From Isoetes taiwanensis (taxonomy: Eukaryota; Streptophyta; Lycopodiopsida; Isoetales; Isoetaceae), in assembly GCA_021234155.1 (NCBI GenBank), contig JAJEKV010000036.1, forward strand, positions 10,055,426 to 10,119,425: a DNA stretch of 64,000 bases. The letters run 5' to 3'. Positions within the stretch are counted from its first letter, which is position 1. Each line of letters opens with the position of its first letter. Positions 1 to 10,745 of this stretch are shown piece after piece. The position numbers were made by a program, and so were the translations under genes. Under the pieces are notes generated by a model, which was not told the origin of the DNA, did not search any database, and saw nothing but the letters and a program-made list of their open reading frames with translations.

Positions 1-1267
1 ATTTTTCCACCGTGCCCCTATGTCGAGAATTAACAGATGGAGCTGTTTTGGTTCCCCGATAATTAAACCCTATTAAATCTGTAGGGTTTAGGATTTGGCA
101 GCCTTTCCTACCTCTGAAGTTGTTGAGAGCTTGCATGCAGGGTTCCCTCGAGGGTTTGAAGAGAGACCTCAAGAGGGAGAACGAAAAAACCCTCCCCATG
201 CACCGGTTCCAAACTTGCCACGCAACGATGGCTCGTAACAAGCTGGATATCGTACGACTGTGCATGCCAGAAGGCTCGAAATAACAGTTCGATTGCATGA
301 TTGCATCCGAAAGATCAGAGTTATCCCAGGGCACATGGTTGCGAAGTAGACAATCGATCAACTACCCAGATTACCAGGTACATACTATCTTTACACTATA
401 GCACTAGGCTAGTAGTGCATTGAGCGAAAGGTTGACTAGTTGCCTATAGCAATTTGAGTTTGGCTTTGTTGGTCATAATACCTGGTTTCTACAGTAAGTT
501 GGATGCTTTGGACATATGCCCAGAGTTAGAACCCCATTCCGAGCTCGATAGTTTGGCCAAACTGGAGAAACAAGTCATTTTTCCACCGTGCCCCTATGTC
601 GAGAAAGGGGAAATTTGGGGATTGGCACATCCATGTGGTGGATGGCCAATTTTTATTTTTCAGGGTCATTTCTTGGGACATAAGCTACCAATTGAATGGT
701 GGGATTAACAGATGGAGCTGTTTTGGTTCCCCGATAATTAAACCCTATTAAATTTGTAGGGTTTAGGATTTGGCAGCCTTCCCTACCTCTGAAGTTGTTG
801 AGAGCTTGCATGTAGGGTTCCCTTGAGGGTTTAAAGAGAGACCTCAAGGGAGAACGAAAAAACCCTCTCCATGCACCGGTTCCAAACTTGCCACGCAACG
901 ATGGCTCGTAACAAGCTGGATATCGTACGACTGTGCATGCCAGAAGGCTCGAAATGACAGTTCGATTGCATGATTGCATCCGAAAAGTTAGAGTTATCCC
1001 AGAGCACATGGTTGCGAAGTAGACAATCGATCTAATACCCAGATTACCAAGTACATACTATCTTTACACTATAGCACTAGGCTAGTAGTGCATTGAGCGA
1101 AAGGTTGACTAGTTGCCTATAGCAATTTGAGTTTGGCTTTGTTGGTCATAATAGCTGGTTCCTACAGTAAGTTGGATGCTTTGGACATATGCCCAGAGTT
1201 AGAACCCCATTCCGAGCTCGATAGTTTGGCCGAACTGGAGGAACAAGTCATTTTTCCACCGTGCCCC
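1..1267. repeat. ~673-bp tandem repeat, units A and B
   Basis: Two head-to-tail copies of one sequence: unit A starts at 1, unit B at 577, and a third start is seen at 1250 just before a retrotransposon interrupts it. Unit A lacks about 100 bp that unit B has (the stretch at about 607-707). The copies otherwise differ by scattered substitutions. The interrupted array continues at 14957. Short reading frames recur at the same place in each unit (454 and 1127) but drift apart, so I do not regard them as genes. The identity of the repeat is unknown; tandem LTRs or an unclassified satellite-like family are both possible. Confidence 0.85.
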
Positions 1268-1615
1268 TGTTGGAATATAAATATGCTGACTAAGCATAAT
1301 GTGCTGAAACAGCAGTGATTCAGCACTTAGCACACAGGTGCTGAGAAGGTGCTGAAATGTACAGAATGCAGCACTTTGTCAGCACTGAGCACCGTCCCTA
1401 AATTAGTGTCGTAATTAGTGGACAGTGGTTAAACGGTAGACTACTATTCTTAGTCTCACCGGTTGTATATATTGATGGTACGTTATGTACTATGCAATGC
1501 TCAGAAGTAGAGATTGTATTTCCCATTGCTTTTCTCAATAGATTTGTTCTTGTCTTCTATTCTATCTCTTGAGTCGATCTTGCGGGTTTGTGCTGGTTTT
1601 GCACTAGTTCTATCA
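1268..1615 (+). repeat. 5' LTR of Copia 1
   Basis: 348 bp, TG...CA. It matches the copy at 14609-14956 almost throughout, with only scattered substitutions, which suggests a fairly recent insertion. A TATA-like stretch (GTTGTATATATTG, about 1463-1475) sits at a plausible promoter place. The expected primer-binding site does not follow directly because another element was inserted at this exact junction. Confidence 0.93.
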
Positions 1616-2015
1616 TGAACAAGGTTGCATATTAAACGGGAGCAAATCATTGAAACGAGAGCAAAAAGGAATATTCCTCAAAGATTCCCATTTTTTTTCA
1701 AAAAAAAAAGAGCTAAAATGAGGCAAAAAAATTTATTTTGGTCATAAAATTGCATTTTGACCCCCCCAAAATCACTCATTTTTTTGTGCAAAGAGAACAT
1801 TGACTATGTCAAAGTGACACTTTTCCTAACAGTTAGAATTTACCTGGAGTATGTTTTTTTGGAAAAACCACTAATCTAAGTGTACGTCCTACACAACATT
1901 TTGTTAGCTTAGATTGTATTCCAGAAAAGGTGCTTTTAGGTTATTTATTTATTTATTTATTTATTTATCTTTGCTCGCTCGGGCCAAGAAGGCCATGGAG
2001 CCCAAGTACAATGAA

Positions 2016-5000
2016 TCAGATTTTAAGCAGTAGAGAACGATGTTCATCTACAGCCTTAATATATGATCCTACTTTGAACAATTGCAACTGAAACAAAGAT
2101 CTAAAATCAGCTACATGTATGTTGAATTTCTCTCTAAGTTCTTCATATGCTGGGCATTCGGCAAATACATGATCTTCGTTTTCAATGTCACCTGTATTGC
2201 ACAAACTGCAGAGCCTCTCGTCCACTGGAGTTTTAGACCACCGACCTGTCTCTATTGCCAATCTATGGGAACTTAATCTATACCGTGCCATAACTTGCTT
2301 GAAAAATCTCGGTATCTCAGCTCTCAAATATGCTTGATCACCATATGAATCTAAAGGGTTCACATACTCTCTATAATGTATCATTCTCGCTCCCCCTTGT
2401 TCGGACCACTTGGCCCGGACAAAGAAGATGTTCAAGCAATTCTCTCAGCATCTTTTTGTTGTCCGCCAATTAACACTTGGATGGCCCCATTGCCCCGCCC
2501 ATTTCATCACGTTTTCCATCCAGCCCTGTTGGATGACGCCGCATAGCGATATGATAATCAAATGCGTGGACAAGCTCTTAAGTCTATTCACAAAGTTTAC
2601 ACCGATATAAAGCCTCTATTTCCAAGGGATACAAACCTGTTTACGCAAGCAAAAGAGCATATGGGATCGTATTTTTGACACCCAAATCTTCCCCGATAAA
2701 CTGTTTTTGCACCGACTCTACCCTAACCGTAGTCTTGAAGACAGCCCACATACCAAATTGGAGAACCATAAAGAACTATCGGCACCACTAAGGACCTGTA
2801 TAAAAACTTTTTCAGCCCCCAATCATACAAGGATATACTAGAGCACCGTGATAACATCCCATATAGTGCCGCTTTCCCCCCAAGCAGTTAGCCTTTTTAT
2901 ACATTCCTTCCAGCTATAATTTGACGAAAAATCAATCCCAAGGTACTTAAAACTCTCCACATTATCCACAAGAACCCCCGATATGTAAACTTTGGTCTAT
3001 CCCTTGTACCGAAGATCATAATCTTCGCCTTAGCTATGTTCACTTTCATATGCCTCTTTACACAAAATTCTTCCAAAGCATCCAAATGAGCCCTCGTAAT
3101 GCTGCCCCTTTAGTTGCCAAGAGTGCTACATCACAAGATACGGTAATAATTGAATCACATATTCACCCAAAGACGGTCCCTCGCCAATGAATGAGCACGC
3201 ATCCATTCGGCCCGGTTCATCTATAAAATGACCAAATAGAGTAGGAGACGGTGGGCATCCCCGTCTTACTCCAATGTTGTTTCTCACTACGGAGTTCAGT
3301 CCTGTGCTATCGATATTAGAACTTCCTAATATAATTGTGATATCGCTCCTTTAAGTTCATCCGAACCCCTAATCGCACCATGCGGTCTCCCAATTCATTC
3401 CTCCTCGACTGTGGTCAAACGCCTTTAGTAAAATCAATGAAAGCAACATACAAGGCTTTATTTGGACTTTTTGCTCGCTCAATCAATGCTCTCAATGTCA
3501 AAACATGATCTAAAGTGTTATGTTCAACTCAAAACCAAATTTGGCAAGGAGATCTTCTTTCATTCTCGCTTTCGCCCATGCACTCAACTTCGTTCTAAGA
3601 GTATGCCCAAGATCTTAGTAAACGTGCTTCCCTATTAGAATCGCTTACGTAATTCTGAACTCGTCTTTTGTCTCCCGACTTATACCTACACCGGATGGAC
3701 CCCTGCTTAATTTCCAAGTATCCGTAGACCGAACTTGAGATCAAGTTTAGACAACTGGTCAGCTTTTTCCATTGTATTCTCACCACCCCACTTGAACAAC
3801 TCTATGCACAATCCATGAGCGCCATGAGCTTTCCCACTATCCATGTTGGCTAATGCCTCTATCACATCTTCTCATAGAACAGATCTGTACATTTGGGGCT
3901 GAGAAAAACATGTTATTTTCATCCCGCCATTTGCATATAGACTCACCACTAGTTGTTGTAAATCATGCCGATCTAAATTTGGCTGCTTTCGATCCTGCCT
4001 TTTGTAGCTTTTTCCAAAAGGCCTTGGGTGATACTATAAGCTGCTCACTCAAATTCCTTAGCGTGTTTTTATAATACGCGGCGCTTTTTCTCTCTCAAGA
4101 ACTTTTTTATACCATGTGGGTTTATGTCCGTAGCCACCGAATTCTAGCCCGAAGCTTCAAAGACATTCCCCATCCCACCGTGCATTATTAGGTCTCCCTT
4201 TGTACTGGTTTTTAGTGAAACCAAAGATCTCTTCACCGCTTGCATAACTAAGCCAAAGAAAATGCTTTTCATCATGTTGGAACACTCCAGTCCACGCGTC
4301 TTTGAGCCGCCACTCTTCTATCCTTTGCTTATATGCCAAAGTTATGCTTATGATTTATTTTGAGTCTAGGATGAAACAATTGCTTGCTTTGAACTAGCTT
4401 CACACGACATACTTATATCCACCGCAAAGGGATATGATCCGATTCAATGCTTTCTCTCCCAAGGTAAACTGTTTCACCAAAGATGTAATCACTTGCGCCA
4501 CATAATCCACTACACTCGAACCCATGTGATTAATGCATGTGAACCCTCTAGAATTTTGAAACATGTTTAATCCATTCATAATTTTCAGATTATTCACAGT
4601 ACATAATTCTAAAAGCTTTTCCCCGGTCATGTTCTCCGACGATCCTCTCGATACCCTATGAAATTGCGGCTCATCTACTTCATGTAAATTCAGATCTGTT
4701 AGATTATCAAAGGTAATCACTGTTTACTTCCTATTCTTGCATTAAAATCTCCAATCAGCATTATGTCTCCTCGCCTTCGTAATTACGCCACGCCCATACA
4801 TAACCCCCGGAAAGGGTCCGCCCCATCTAAATCAACTATTGTATATACTTGAGCCTCAGAGGGTGCAAAGTAGCACGCCCTAAGAAAAGTTTCTTGATAT
4901 GTAACCAAATGTATTGCCTATTGGTATCTATCGATGCAATCTTAACCTGTTGTAAATGTTCTCTGGGACATATATTGCTATACCACCAAACCCCCGGCCC

Positions 5001-5179
5001 CGCTCCAATTCTTTTTCTCGCTCCATGTATGCTCCATCGAGTAAACCCCTCGATCTCGTGCAACCGGGCGAGATTGATGTTCCCATGTCTCTAAGAAAAC
5101 TAATGTGATCCTTATCGTCCCCATATGTGTCTTGTTGCTGCAATTTTAGCCTCGACTTAAACCATGCACGCTCCAACAA
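2016..5179 (-). pseudogene. LINE-A ORF2 (endonuclease/reverse transcriptase), decayed
   Basis: Pieces of one polyprotein appear in order on the minus strand but in different frames. 5179-4928 and 4720-4400 hold apurinic endonuclease blocks (FGGIAIYVPENI; LLELCTVNNLKIMNG and SSVVDY). Around 3085-3000 is a reverse transcriptase block (EEFCVKRHMKVNIAKAK). 2435-2016 is the C-terminal part with IETGRW and the spaced cysteines CSLCN...HVFAECP, the usual end of plant LINE ORF2. Many frameshifts and stops separate them. It cannot make an active protein. Confidence 0.8.
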
Positions 5180-5203
5180 ACAACCTTCAAGGCCCGAAGC
5201 TTC

Positions 5204-5950
5204 CTAGTTCTTCTTCCCCAAGTAAACAACTGCCTTCCCATTCCTGTCCAAAAAGGCTACTACACCTGCTTGTCTTGCATCCTTAACCTTCTGCCATTCT
5301 ATTTTCCGTGCTTCCAATTGTGATGGACTAAGATCTGCATCAAGCCAAATCCCTTTCTCCCCTTTCAAAGCACTCCTGTTGTGCATGATTCTGTCTCTCG
5401 CTTCCTTGCTTCCAAACTTTACTAGAATTGGACGATTGTGGAAACTAGGTCTCCCTAATCGCTTCCCTGACATATACTGAGGTTCATGGATATGCATGGT
5501 TTCCCTAAAGAATTTTTCAATGACCTCAGATATATCTTCACCTTCTGCTTCTGGTAGTCCAGAAATTTTTAGGTTCCTGGATCTGATTTCATGATCTGCG
5601 ATTTGTTCCTGGTGAATCGTCAACTGCTCCTTTGCTGTTTCTGAAATCAGAGAAGCAAGCTTATTTTCAAGCTCTTTAATCTGGCTATTATAATCAACAG
5701 GTTCACATTGCATCCTTGTGGTGTTATCTGTATGAATTTGCTCTCTCAGAGTTGTGTTTTCGTTTTGCATCTGTGCCAAGGTCTCTCTCATGGAAACAAC
5801 TTCTTTCTTTAAATCAGATATTTCGGATTTCAATTCTTGAACCAGCATTATGATGCATCCCGAATCCCCCTCATATTCTGCAAAATCACCTTTCTTCTGC
5901 TTCGGAGGCATACGAATTGCCAAGAGAAAACCGCCCTTCAAGCCCTTCAA
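5204..5950 (-). CDS. LINE-A ORF1 protein, RNA-binding
   Basis: An open frame of 248 codons; the likely start is an internal methionine, about residue 14 (MPPKQKKGD), since the first codons lie in the 5' repeat. Residues ~40-120 form a leucine/glutamate-rich coiled coil (LKKEVVSMRETLAQMQN). Residues ~135-200 contain RNLKISGLPEAEGED, the start of the RRM-like fold of L1 ORF1 proteins, followed by the C-terminal domain (RPILVKFGSKEARDRIM). In that family the protein trimerises and coats the element RNA. The frame is intact although the neighbouring ORF2 is in ruins, which is unusual. Confidence 0.75.
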   Translation of the reverse strand: MKGLKGGFLLAIRMPPKQKKGDFAEYEGDSGCIIMLVQELKSEISDLKKEVVSMRETLAQMQNENTTLREQIHTDNTTRMQCEPVDYNSQIKELENKLASLISETAKEQLTIHQEQIADHEIRSRNLKISGLPEAEGEDISEVIEKFFRETMHIHEPQYMSGKRLGRPSFHNRPILVKFGSKEARDRIMHNRSALKGEKGIWLDADLSPSQLEARKIEWQKVKDARQAGVVAFLDRNGKAVVYLGKKN

Positions 5951-6054
5951 GCGCGCCCTTCAAGCGCCCTTCAAGCGCCCTTCCTGACTTAAATATGTCT
6001 GTTATAATGAGTCATTTTTTAATGATGTAATTTTTTAAAGTACCAAAATTATAT

Positions 6055-6200
6055 TATGGAATACACTTTTGCTATTCGAGGATAACAGAAGTGTATTCCG
6101 GAATACACTTTTGCTTTTCTTAAAAGTCAAAGTGTATTCCAGAATACAATTTTGTTTTGGCTCGAATCCAAAGTGTATTCCGGAATACACTTTTGCTGTA
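6055..6200. repeat. Array of GTATTCCGGAATAC palindromes, copy 1
   Basis: Four near-identical units about 41 bp apart, each centred on a palindrome of the form AAGTGTATTCCGGAATACACTT followed by a T-rich linker. Single further copies are at about 6485-6520 and 6925-6965. The same units recur at 8763-8912 and a worn copy lies left of LINE-A at about 1916. They lie inside the TIR element. Regularly spaced palindromes like this resemble subterminal transposase-binding sites of DNA transposons; that role is inferred. Confidence 0.85.
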
Positions 6201-7295
6201 CAAGTTTTGAGACTCAACAGTGATCTTGAAATTTTCCAGGTTTTTCGGGTTTTCGGGTTTTCGGCATTTTCAATAGAATCTTGCGATTTTTTTTATGTGG
6301 AAAAACAAACCAACAACAACTAGATTTTTAGGCATTTTCAATTTATTTTGATGACCTTTCAATTTTTTTTATTTATTTTGTGTGGATACAGGGTCATGGT
6401 TTTTTTAAATAATAAAGCGATTTTGATATTTTTGTTTTTAAGTCCAGGGGTACTGGATTTTGATTCCAAATCATAAGAGGGAAATGTATTCCGGAATACA
6501 CTTTGTATTCCGGAATACGTTTTGGTATTTTTGTTTTCTGCTTTCGCTAAGGCGATCTTCCCTTGCAAACCTCGGGCTACCATTTCGAAGTGGCGATGGC
6601 TTTGGCATTGGTGTTGGCTATAGGCTGAGCCATGGCGCTGGCCTTCAAAGTTCGTTTGTGCCAGTTTAGGGTTTTTGCCTAAAGTTCGCTGCCGAAAGTT
6701 CGATTTCGGCCTAACTTGCAAACCTATGTTGGAGCATCTGGCGACTTCGAAGCAGATAATTTGCTAGGTAATTTTCGCAGACCTTTGGTGATGCGACAAG
6801 AAAACCTTTGGTGATGCAGACCTCTGGATCACGGTGCTAAAATAAAGTGGAAAATGTAATAAGCATTATGAAGGATACAAGAAAAACGCAGGGATACTGG
6901 ATCAAGGTGCTAAAATAAAGTCGAAAATGTATTCTGGAATACGTTTTGTATTCCAGAATAGGTTTTTAGTTCAGACGGGAGACGGGGCGAATTTTTTTTC
7001 TGTCTCCTCTGGCGCAATCCGGCGATCTACTTAGGCTGGTGATGGCGGCCCTTAGATTAGGGTTTCTTAGATTAGGCTGGTGATGACGGATCTCTGGACG
7101 GATCTGTGGATGGATTTAATAAGGATTCAATGGAAGGTTTTTGCAGTTAAAGATTTGTGATTCGACCTTCTCGTTCCTCCTGTTAGCAACTGCTTGGTAG
7201 CAGAAGAAGCTTGGAGTCGCAATTCAGTACTGATTTCTAACTGGAGGCGTAGGGAGGAACTGCCAATCTTGACCAAAGCCTTTGTTCAATTCAAA

Positions 7296-8660
7296 TGAGT
7301 AAGTCTATCTTCTCTTTTAGGACGAACATTAACTGTTATTTCTTAGTAAGAGTTCCAAATGCTTTGATCTGTTACTTGACCGTTATCCATCTTCAGACCT
7401 GGTTGCTTTACATGTGATTCTCTGCATTGAAGAGGCAACAAGCCTTTTGACATCCATGTCTATGCATCTGTTTGTGTAACGCCAACAAGTTGTGGCTATT
7501 TCTGCTAAAGTATCATACGATTTTCTGAGTTCTTCAAGTTTTGTTTAGCATTGCCTCATCGTAGGCAATAAATGGGCACGTTTTTTCCACAAGAAGCACA
7601 TGATAAAAATGCTTTTGTGGCTTAAATTTTTAGTCCAAACCCGGTGCCAATATCTGAAGGTTGAGCATAGCCTGTCTCTACATCATCAATTTGCTGCAGT
7701 AAATTTTGAATGACCATTAAGGTTTTATGTTGCAACATCATTCATCCAATTGTTCAAAATCGTTTGTCTGCCTATTTGAAGCTATTTATAACTCTCCATC
7801 ATTTCTTATGTTTAGCACATTCACATGTTAAGGAGGATATGAATTTGCAGAAAGAAATACCTAACTTCTTTGAAAAAATGTTGAAGATGAAGTCGAAGAC
7901 TTTGTCTAATGGAAAGAGTACAAGTTCTTACCTTCAATACATGTATCTTGTTTATGAATGATAATTTAATATATTGTACAAATATTTTTGCAGCACCTGC
8001 AGTGGCTTCCCATGGCCTACGATCATTCAAGAACAAGAGTTTTTCCAATTTATGAGTTTTGATAAAAAGGAATTGGATGCATCTTTCAAGCAGGCTGCAG
8101 ATGCGTTGCACAACCATCATTAGGATCTGAGCATATGGACAACCATCATTAGGATCTGAACATATGGACAACCATCATTAGGATCTGAAGTGTTACACGC
8201 AGAAACCAAGATAAGCACAAGCTTGAAGATGGCAAAATGCCAATTCCAATATGAAGGCATGCATGGCGTTTCCTTGGTTTTCGCCTCTAAATTGGGTTAT
8301 CTTTGGGTTGATAAATGTAGGTGTTATGCGAACTACTCTTTCAATGCCTTAATAAAGATGTTTACGATAACTCATCTATTCTGCAGAGAAAAGAGTTAAA
8401 ACTGAGGACTCGATTCATCCAGTCTCTATAAAAGAGAGAGTGCATAAAATAGACCAAATCGAATGCAATGAAATATTTGTAAAAGAAAAAGTTTCAAAAG
8501 TGGACCAAAATGATTCTTGTTCTATGTCTAGTCAAACTGAAGAAGTTACACGCCAAGCACCCTAAGGGAGTGTTGCTAATAATGAATCTTATTTTGACCA
8601 AGTACCTCTTATATTGTTATTTATTATTATTATCAATTTTAGTTGTAAATAAGATCCTCT
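7296..8660 (+). pseudogene. Gene-like exons carried in the TIR element, unrecognised
   Basis: Several pieces look like exons of a host-type gene. AATGAGTAAGTC near 7297 resembles an exon/donor join. TTTTTGCAG precedes an open frame at 7994-8123 (TIIQEQEFFQFMSFDKKELD, then stop). CTATTCTGCAG precedes another at 8387-8575 with a hydrophilic, Glu/Lys-rich product (IKERVHKIDQIECNEIFVKE) that stops at a TAA; beyond this stop the same frame runs on to a hydrophobic LILLFIIIINF stretch. I recognise no family. They may be captured gene fragments or remains of an element-encoded accessory gene. Confidence 0.4.
8103..8187 (+). repeat. ~30-bp minisatellite, about 2.7 copies
   Basis: The unit CAACCATCATTAGGATCTGA plus ACATATGGA repeats head to tail. 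Its first copy contains the TAG that ends the exon-like frame at 8123, so the repeat expanded across a former stop codon. Confidence 0.85.
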
Positions 8661-8762
8661 TTAATGTGTTCAGTTATTATCACAAGCGTCAAAGTTTCTA
8701 GCACCTTAACACAGGCAACATGTTGTTCCAGAATATATATTTGATTTCTTAGAAAGCAAAGG

Positions 8763-8912
8763 TGTATTCCAGAATACACACTTGCTTTCCTAGGAAATTA
8801 AAAGTGTATTCCGGAATACACTTTTGCTTTCTCTGAAAATCCAAAGTGTATTCTGGAATAGATGTTTGTTTTTTAGAAAAGCGTAAGTGTATTCCAGAAT
8901 ACGCTTTTCGTT
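8763..8912. repeat. Array of GTATTCCGGAATAC palindromes, copy 2
   Basis: Four units again about 40 bp apart, with core variants CCAGAATAC, CCGGAATAC, CTGGAATAG and CCAGAATAC. It lies roughly 500-650 bp from the right end of the TIR element, whereas the first array lies mid-element next to LINE-A. The spacing and linker style match the first array, which shows common origin. Confidence 0.85.
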
Positions 8913-9411
8913 TTACATTTTTTGTTTTATGTGCCCTAGTGTTCATTTGTTTACTTGATTATTTTCTTGTTTTTCATTCAGCTAATAGATCGTCATAACA
9001 TGTCAAACATGTTTGATGGAACAACTAAACGTGGAGACTTGGGACAGATACCCAGTTGCAACGTCTGACAAGCATATTGTTCAATATGCACCAAATTTTG
9101 AGGATGCCAAATTAATGTACTGAAAATTTTTAAAGAAATAATAATTATTTTTTCTTCTCTATTTTGATGTTTTTGATATCTCACTTTTAGAGATTACGTA
9201 TTCATGCCTACATTTTGCCATTTTTAAGGGTATTTCTTTGCAAAAAATAAACTTGTCACTTAATGAGGGGCCAAAATGGGGGGGGGGGAATGAACCCTTT
9301 GAAATTTTCAAGTTTATCAAAAAAGGCCAATTTTTAGAGCATGATGTTTTTTTAAAGGGAATCTTTGAAACGGGAGTGCTGCAACACTCCCTTTAATTTG
9401 AATCTTGTTCA

Positions 9412-9424
9412 TGGTATCAGACGC
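9412..9424 (+). other. Primer-binding site of Copia 1 (initiator Met-tRNA type)
   Basis: TGGTATCAGACGC matches the standard plant Copia primer site complementary to the 3' end of initiator methionine tRNA. It should lie immediately after the 5' LTR; here it is 7.8 kb away because the TIR element was inserted at the junction. Confidence 0.9.
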
Positions 9425-9728
9425 TTTCTTAAGGGAAGAATAGAGCAAGCTATTGGAGAAGCATCCAAATTGGATTGGCCATCGTTTCCAGGAGTTCTTT
9501 GGTTGAGATTTGGTGGTGGAAACTCTCATTTGCAGCATTGGAGAAGATTCTTGCTTTTTGGCCAGGAGGAAGTGTTTTGGGAGAGTGCAAGTTCTGGTGT
9601 GAGATTCGAGTTTTTCAAGATCTTTTTGGTGACAAAATTCAAGATTGAACTTTTCTAGTGGGTGCTTTGTTTGGTGACGAATTTGTTTTCTCAACCATCT
9701 TTTTGGCTGCTGAAAATAGGAGAAATTC

Positions 9729-10724
9729 ATGGATCCATTCAAGTTCTCACAGAATGCAAAGCTCACTAATAATAATTACCATGTTTGGAAGAAGTTCATG
9801 GTGAATTATTTGATATTTAGTGACATGGGAGCGGTGTTTGATGAAAACTTTATCAGCACCAAGTCAACAGATGCTGGCAGGATAAACCAGAAAGCTTGTG
9901 CTCTTGTCAAAATGTTAGCTGAAGAGTCAATTGGTCATGAAATCAATCATTTTACTGAGTTCAAGGAGATGTGGTCTCATTTGGAGAAGTCTCTTGATAG
10001 CAAGGGTATGGCTACCCAAATGCTGATCCAGAACAAAATGAGACATGCCCAACTAGATGACTTGAAATCTGTCACAGCATACCTTACTTAGATGAAGCAA
10101 TGGCGCTTGGATTACATGGCTGCTGGTGGAGTGCTGTCTGAAAAACAACTGATTCAAGATATCTTGGTTGGTCTTCCTCCTTCGTATGATATTATCTCTT
10201 CGAAGATCAGGTACAAGGAGAACATTGATATAGCCAAAGTAACCATTCTACTGCAACAAGAGGAGTTGGTGCACAAGCAAAGGGATGGGAGAGTGGACCA
10301 TGCTAATTTTGTGTCTACTTCTCGGGCTGATGCCAAGAAGAAGTTTGCTGATAGCAAAGACTCTAGGAAGTCAGAAAATGTGAAGTCTGAAGGTAAGAAA
10401 TCCAAGGAGTTCAAGTGCTGGAATTGTGGTGAAAAGGGTCACTACAGTTCGAATTGTAAAAAGGAGAAGAAAAGCTCAAAGGATAGTGACACGAGAAGCA
10501 CATCAGTCAACTCTAAGGGAGAGACAAGTGCTATTGCGTGTGCCACTTTTGATGCTGAATATCTGAATCTTGCAACAGCAGCCAGCACCTTACGGAAGGA
10601 CTGGATTTTGGACTCAGGAGCCACGGTTCATCTTACCGGAGATTCAGATGTGTTTTCTGAACTTGAACCTCGATCTGGAGGTGATGTGAAGATGGGTGAT
10701 GGATATTCTCTTCCTATCACATGA
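9729..10724 (+). pseudogene. Copia 1 gag and protease, two in-frame stops
   Basis: The frame begins MDPFKFSQNAKL and continues with the gag body (YHVWKKFMVNYL). A TAG at 10089-10091 interrupts it; the same frame then goes on to the CCHC zinc knuckle CWNCGEKGHYSSNC (about 10418-10460) and the aspartic protease active site WILDSGATVHLTGDS (about 10600-10645). A TGA at 10722-10724 ends it. Gag packages the element RNA and the protease cuts the polyprotein. Both stops read as decay, since the frame is otherwise preserved. Confidence 0.9.
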
Positions 10725-10745
10725 AAGAGGATTGTAGCTTTTCAA

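Larger units (their letters stand above)
1941..5985 (-). mobile_element. LINE-A (non-LTR retrotransposon), minus strand
   Basis: Runs on the minus strand from about 5985 to a (TAAA)n tail that reads TTTATTTATT... at 1941-1968 on the plus strand. It carries an ORF1 with coiled coil and RNA-binding region (5204-5950) and a decayed ORF2 with endonuclease, reverse transcriptase and a terminal zinc-knuckle-like region. The 5' tip contains tandem copies of CCCTTCAAGCG (5936-5981). It interrupts the TIR element: sequence typical of that element's palindrome array is found on both sides (about 1916-1935 and from 6055). I could not settle a target-site duplication. Confidence 0.85.
1618..9409. mobile_element. 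7.8-kb terminal-inverted-repeat element, target CATG
   Basis: The left end reads AACAAGGTTGCATATTA and the reverse complement of the right end reads AACAAGATTCAAATTA. Similarity between the two ends continues with gaps for some 200 bp (GGGAG, AAAGATTCCC and C-run blocks in the same order). Each end is flanked by CATG (1614-1617 and 9410-9413). Removing the insert plus one CATG rebuilds a normal LTR/primer-site junction, which supports these borders. About 4 kb of it is a later LINE. No transposase was recognised. Superfamily is unassigned: the ends do not fit CACTA, and the 4-bp target duplication is unlike hAT or Mutator. Confidence 0.7.

Noticed and set aside
653-1009. 118-codon minus-strand frame in the tandem repeat
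   Set aside because: It recurs in the other units only with breaks, has no known motif and overlaps a plus-strand frame of equal weight; it follows from repeat composition.
8103-8187. CRISPR-like repeat array
   Set aside because: Head-to-tail units without unique spacers, in a eukaryotic transposon.
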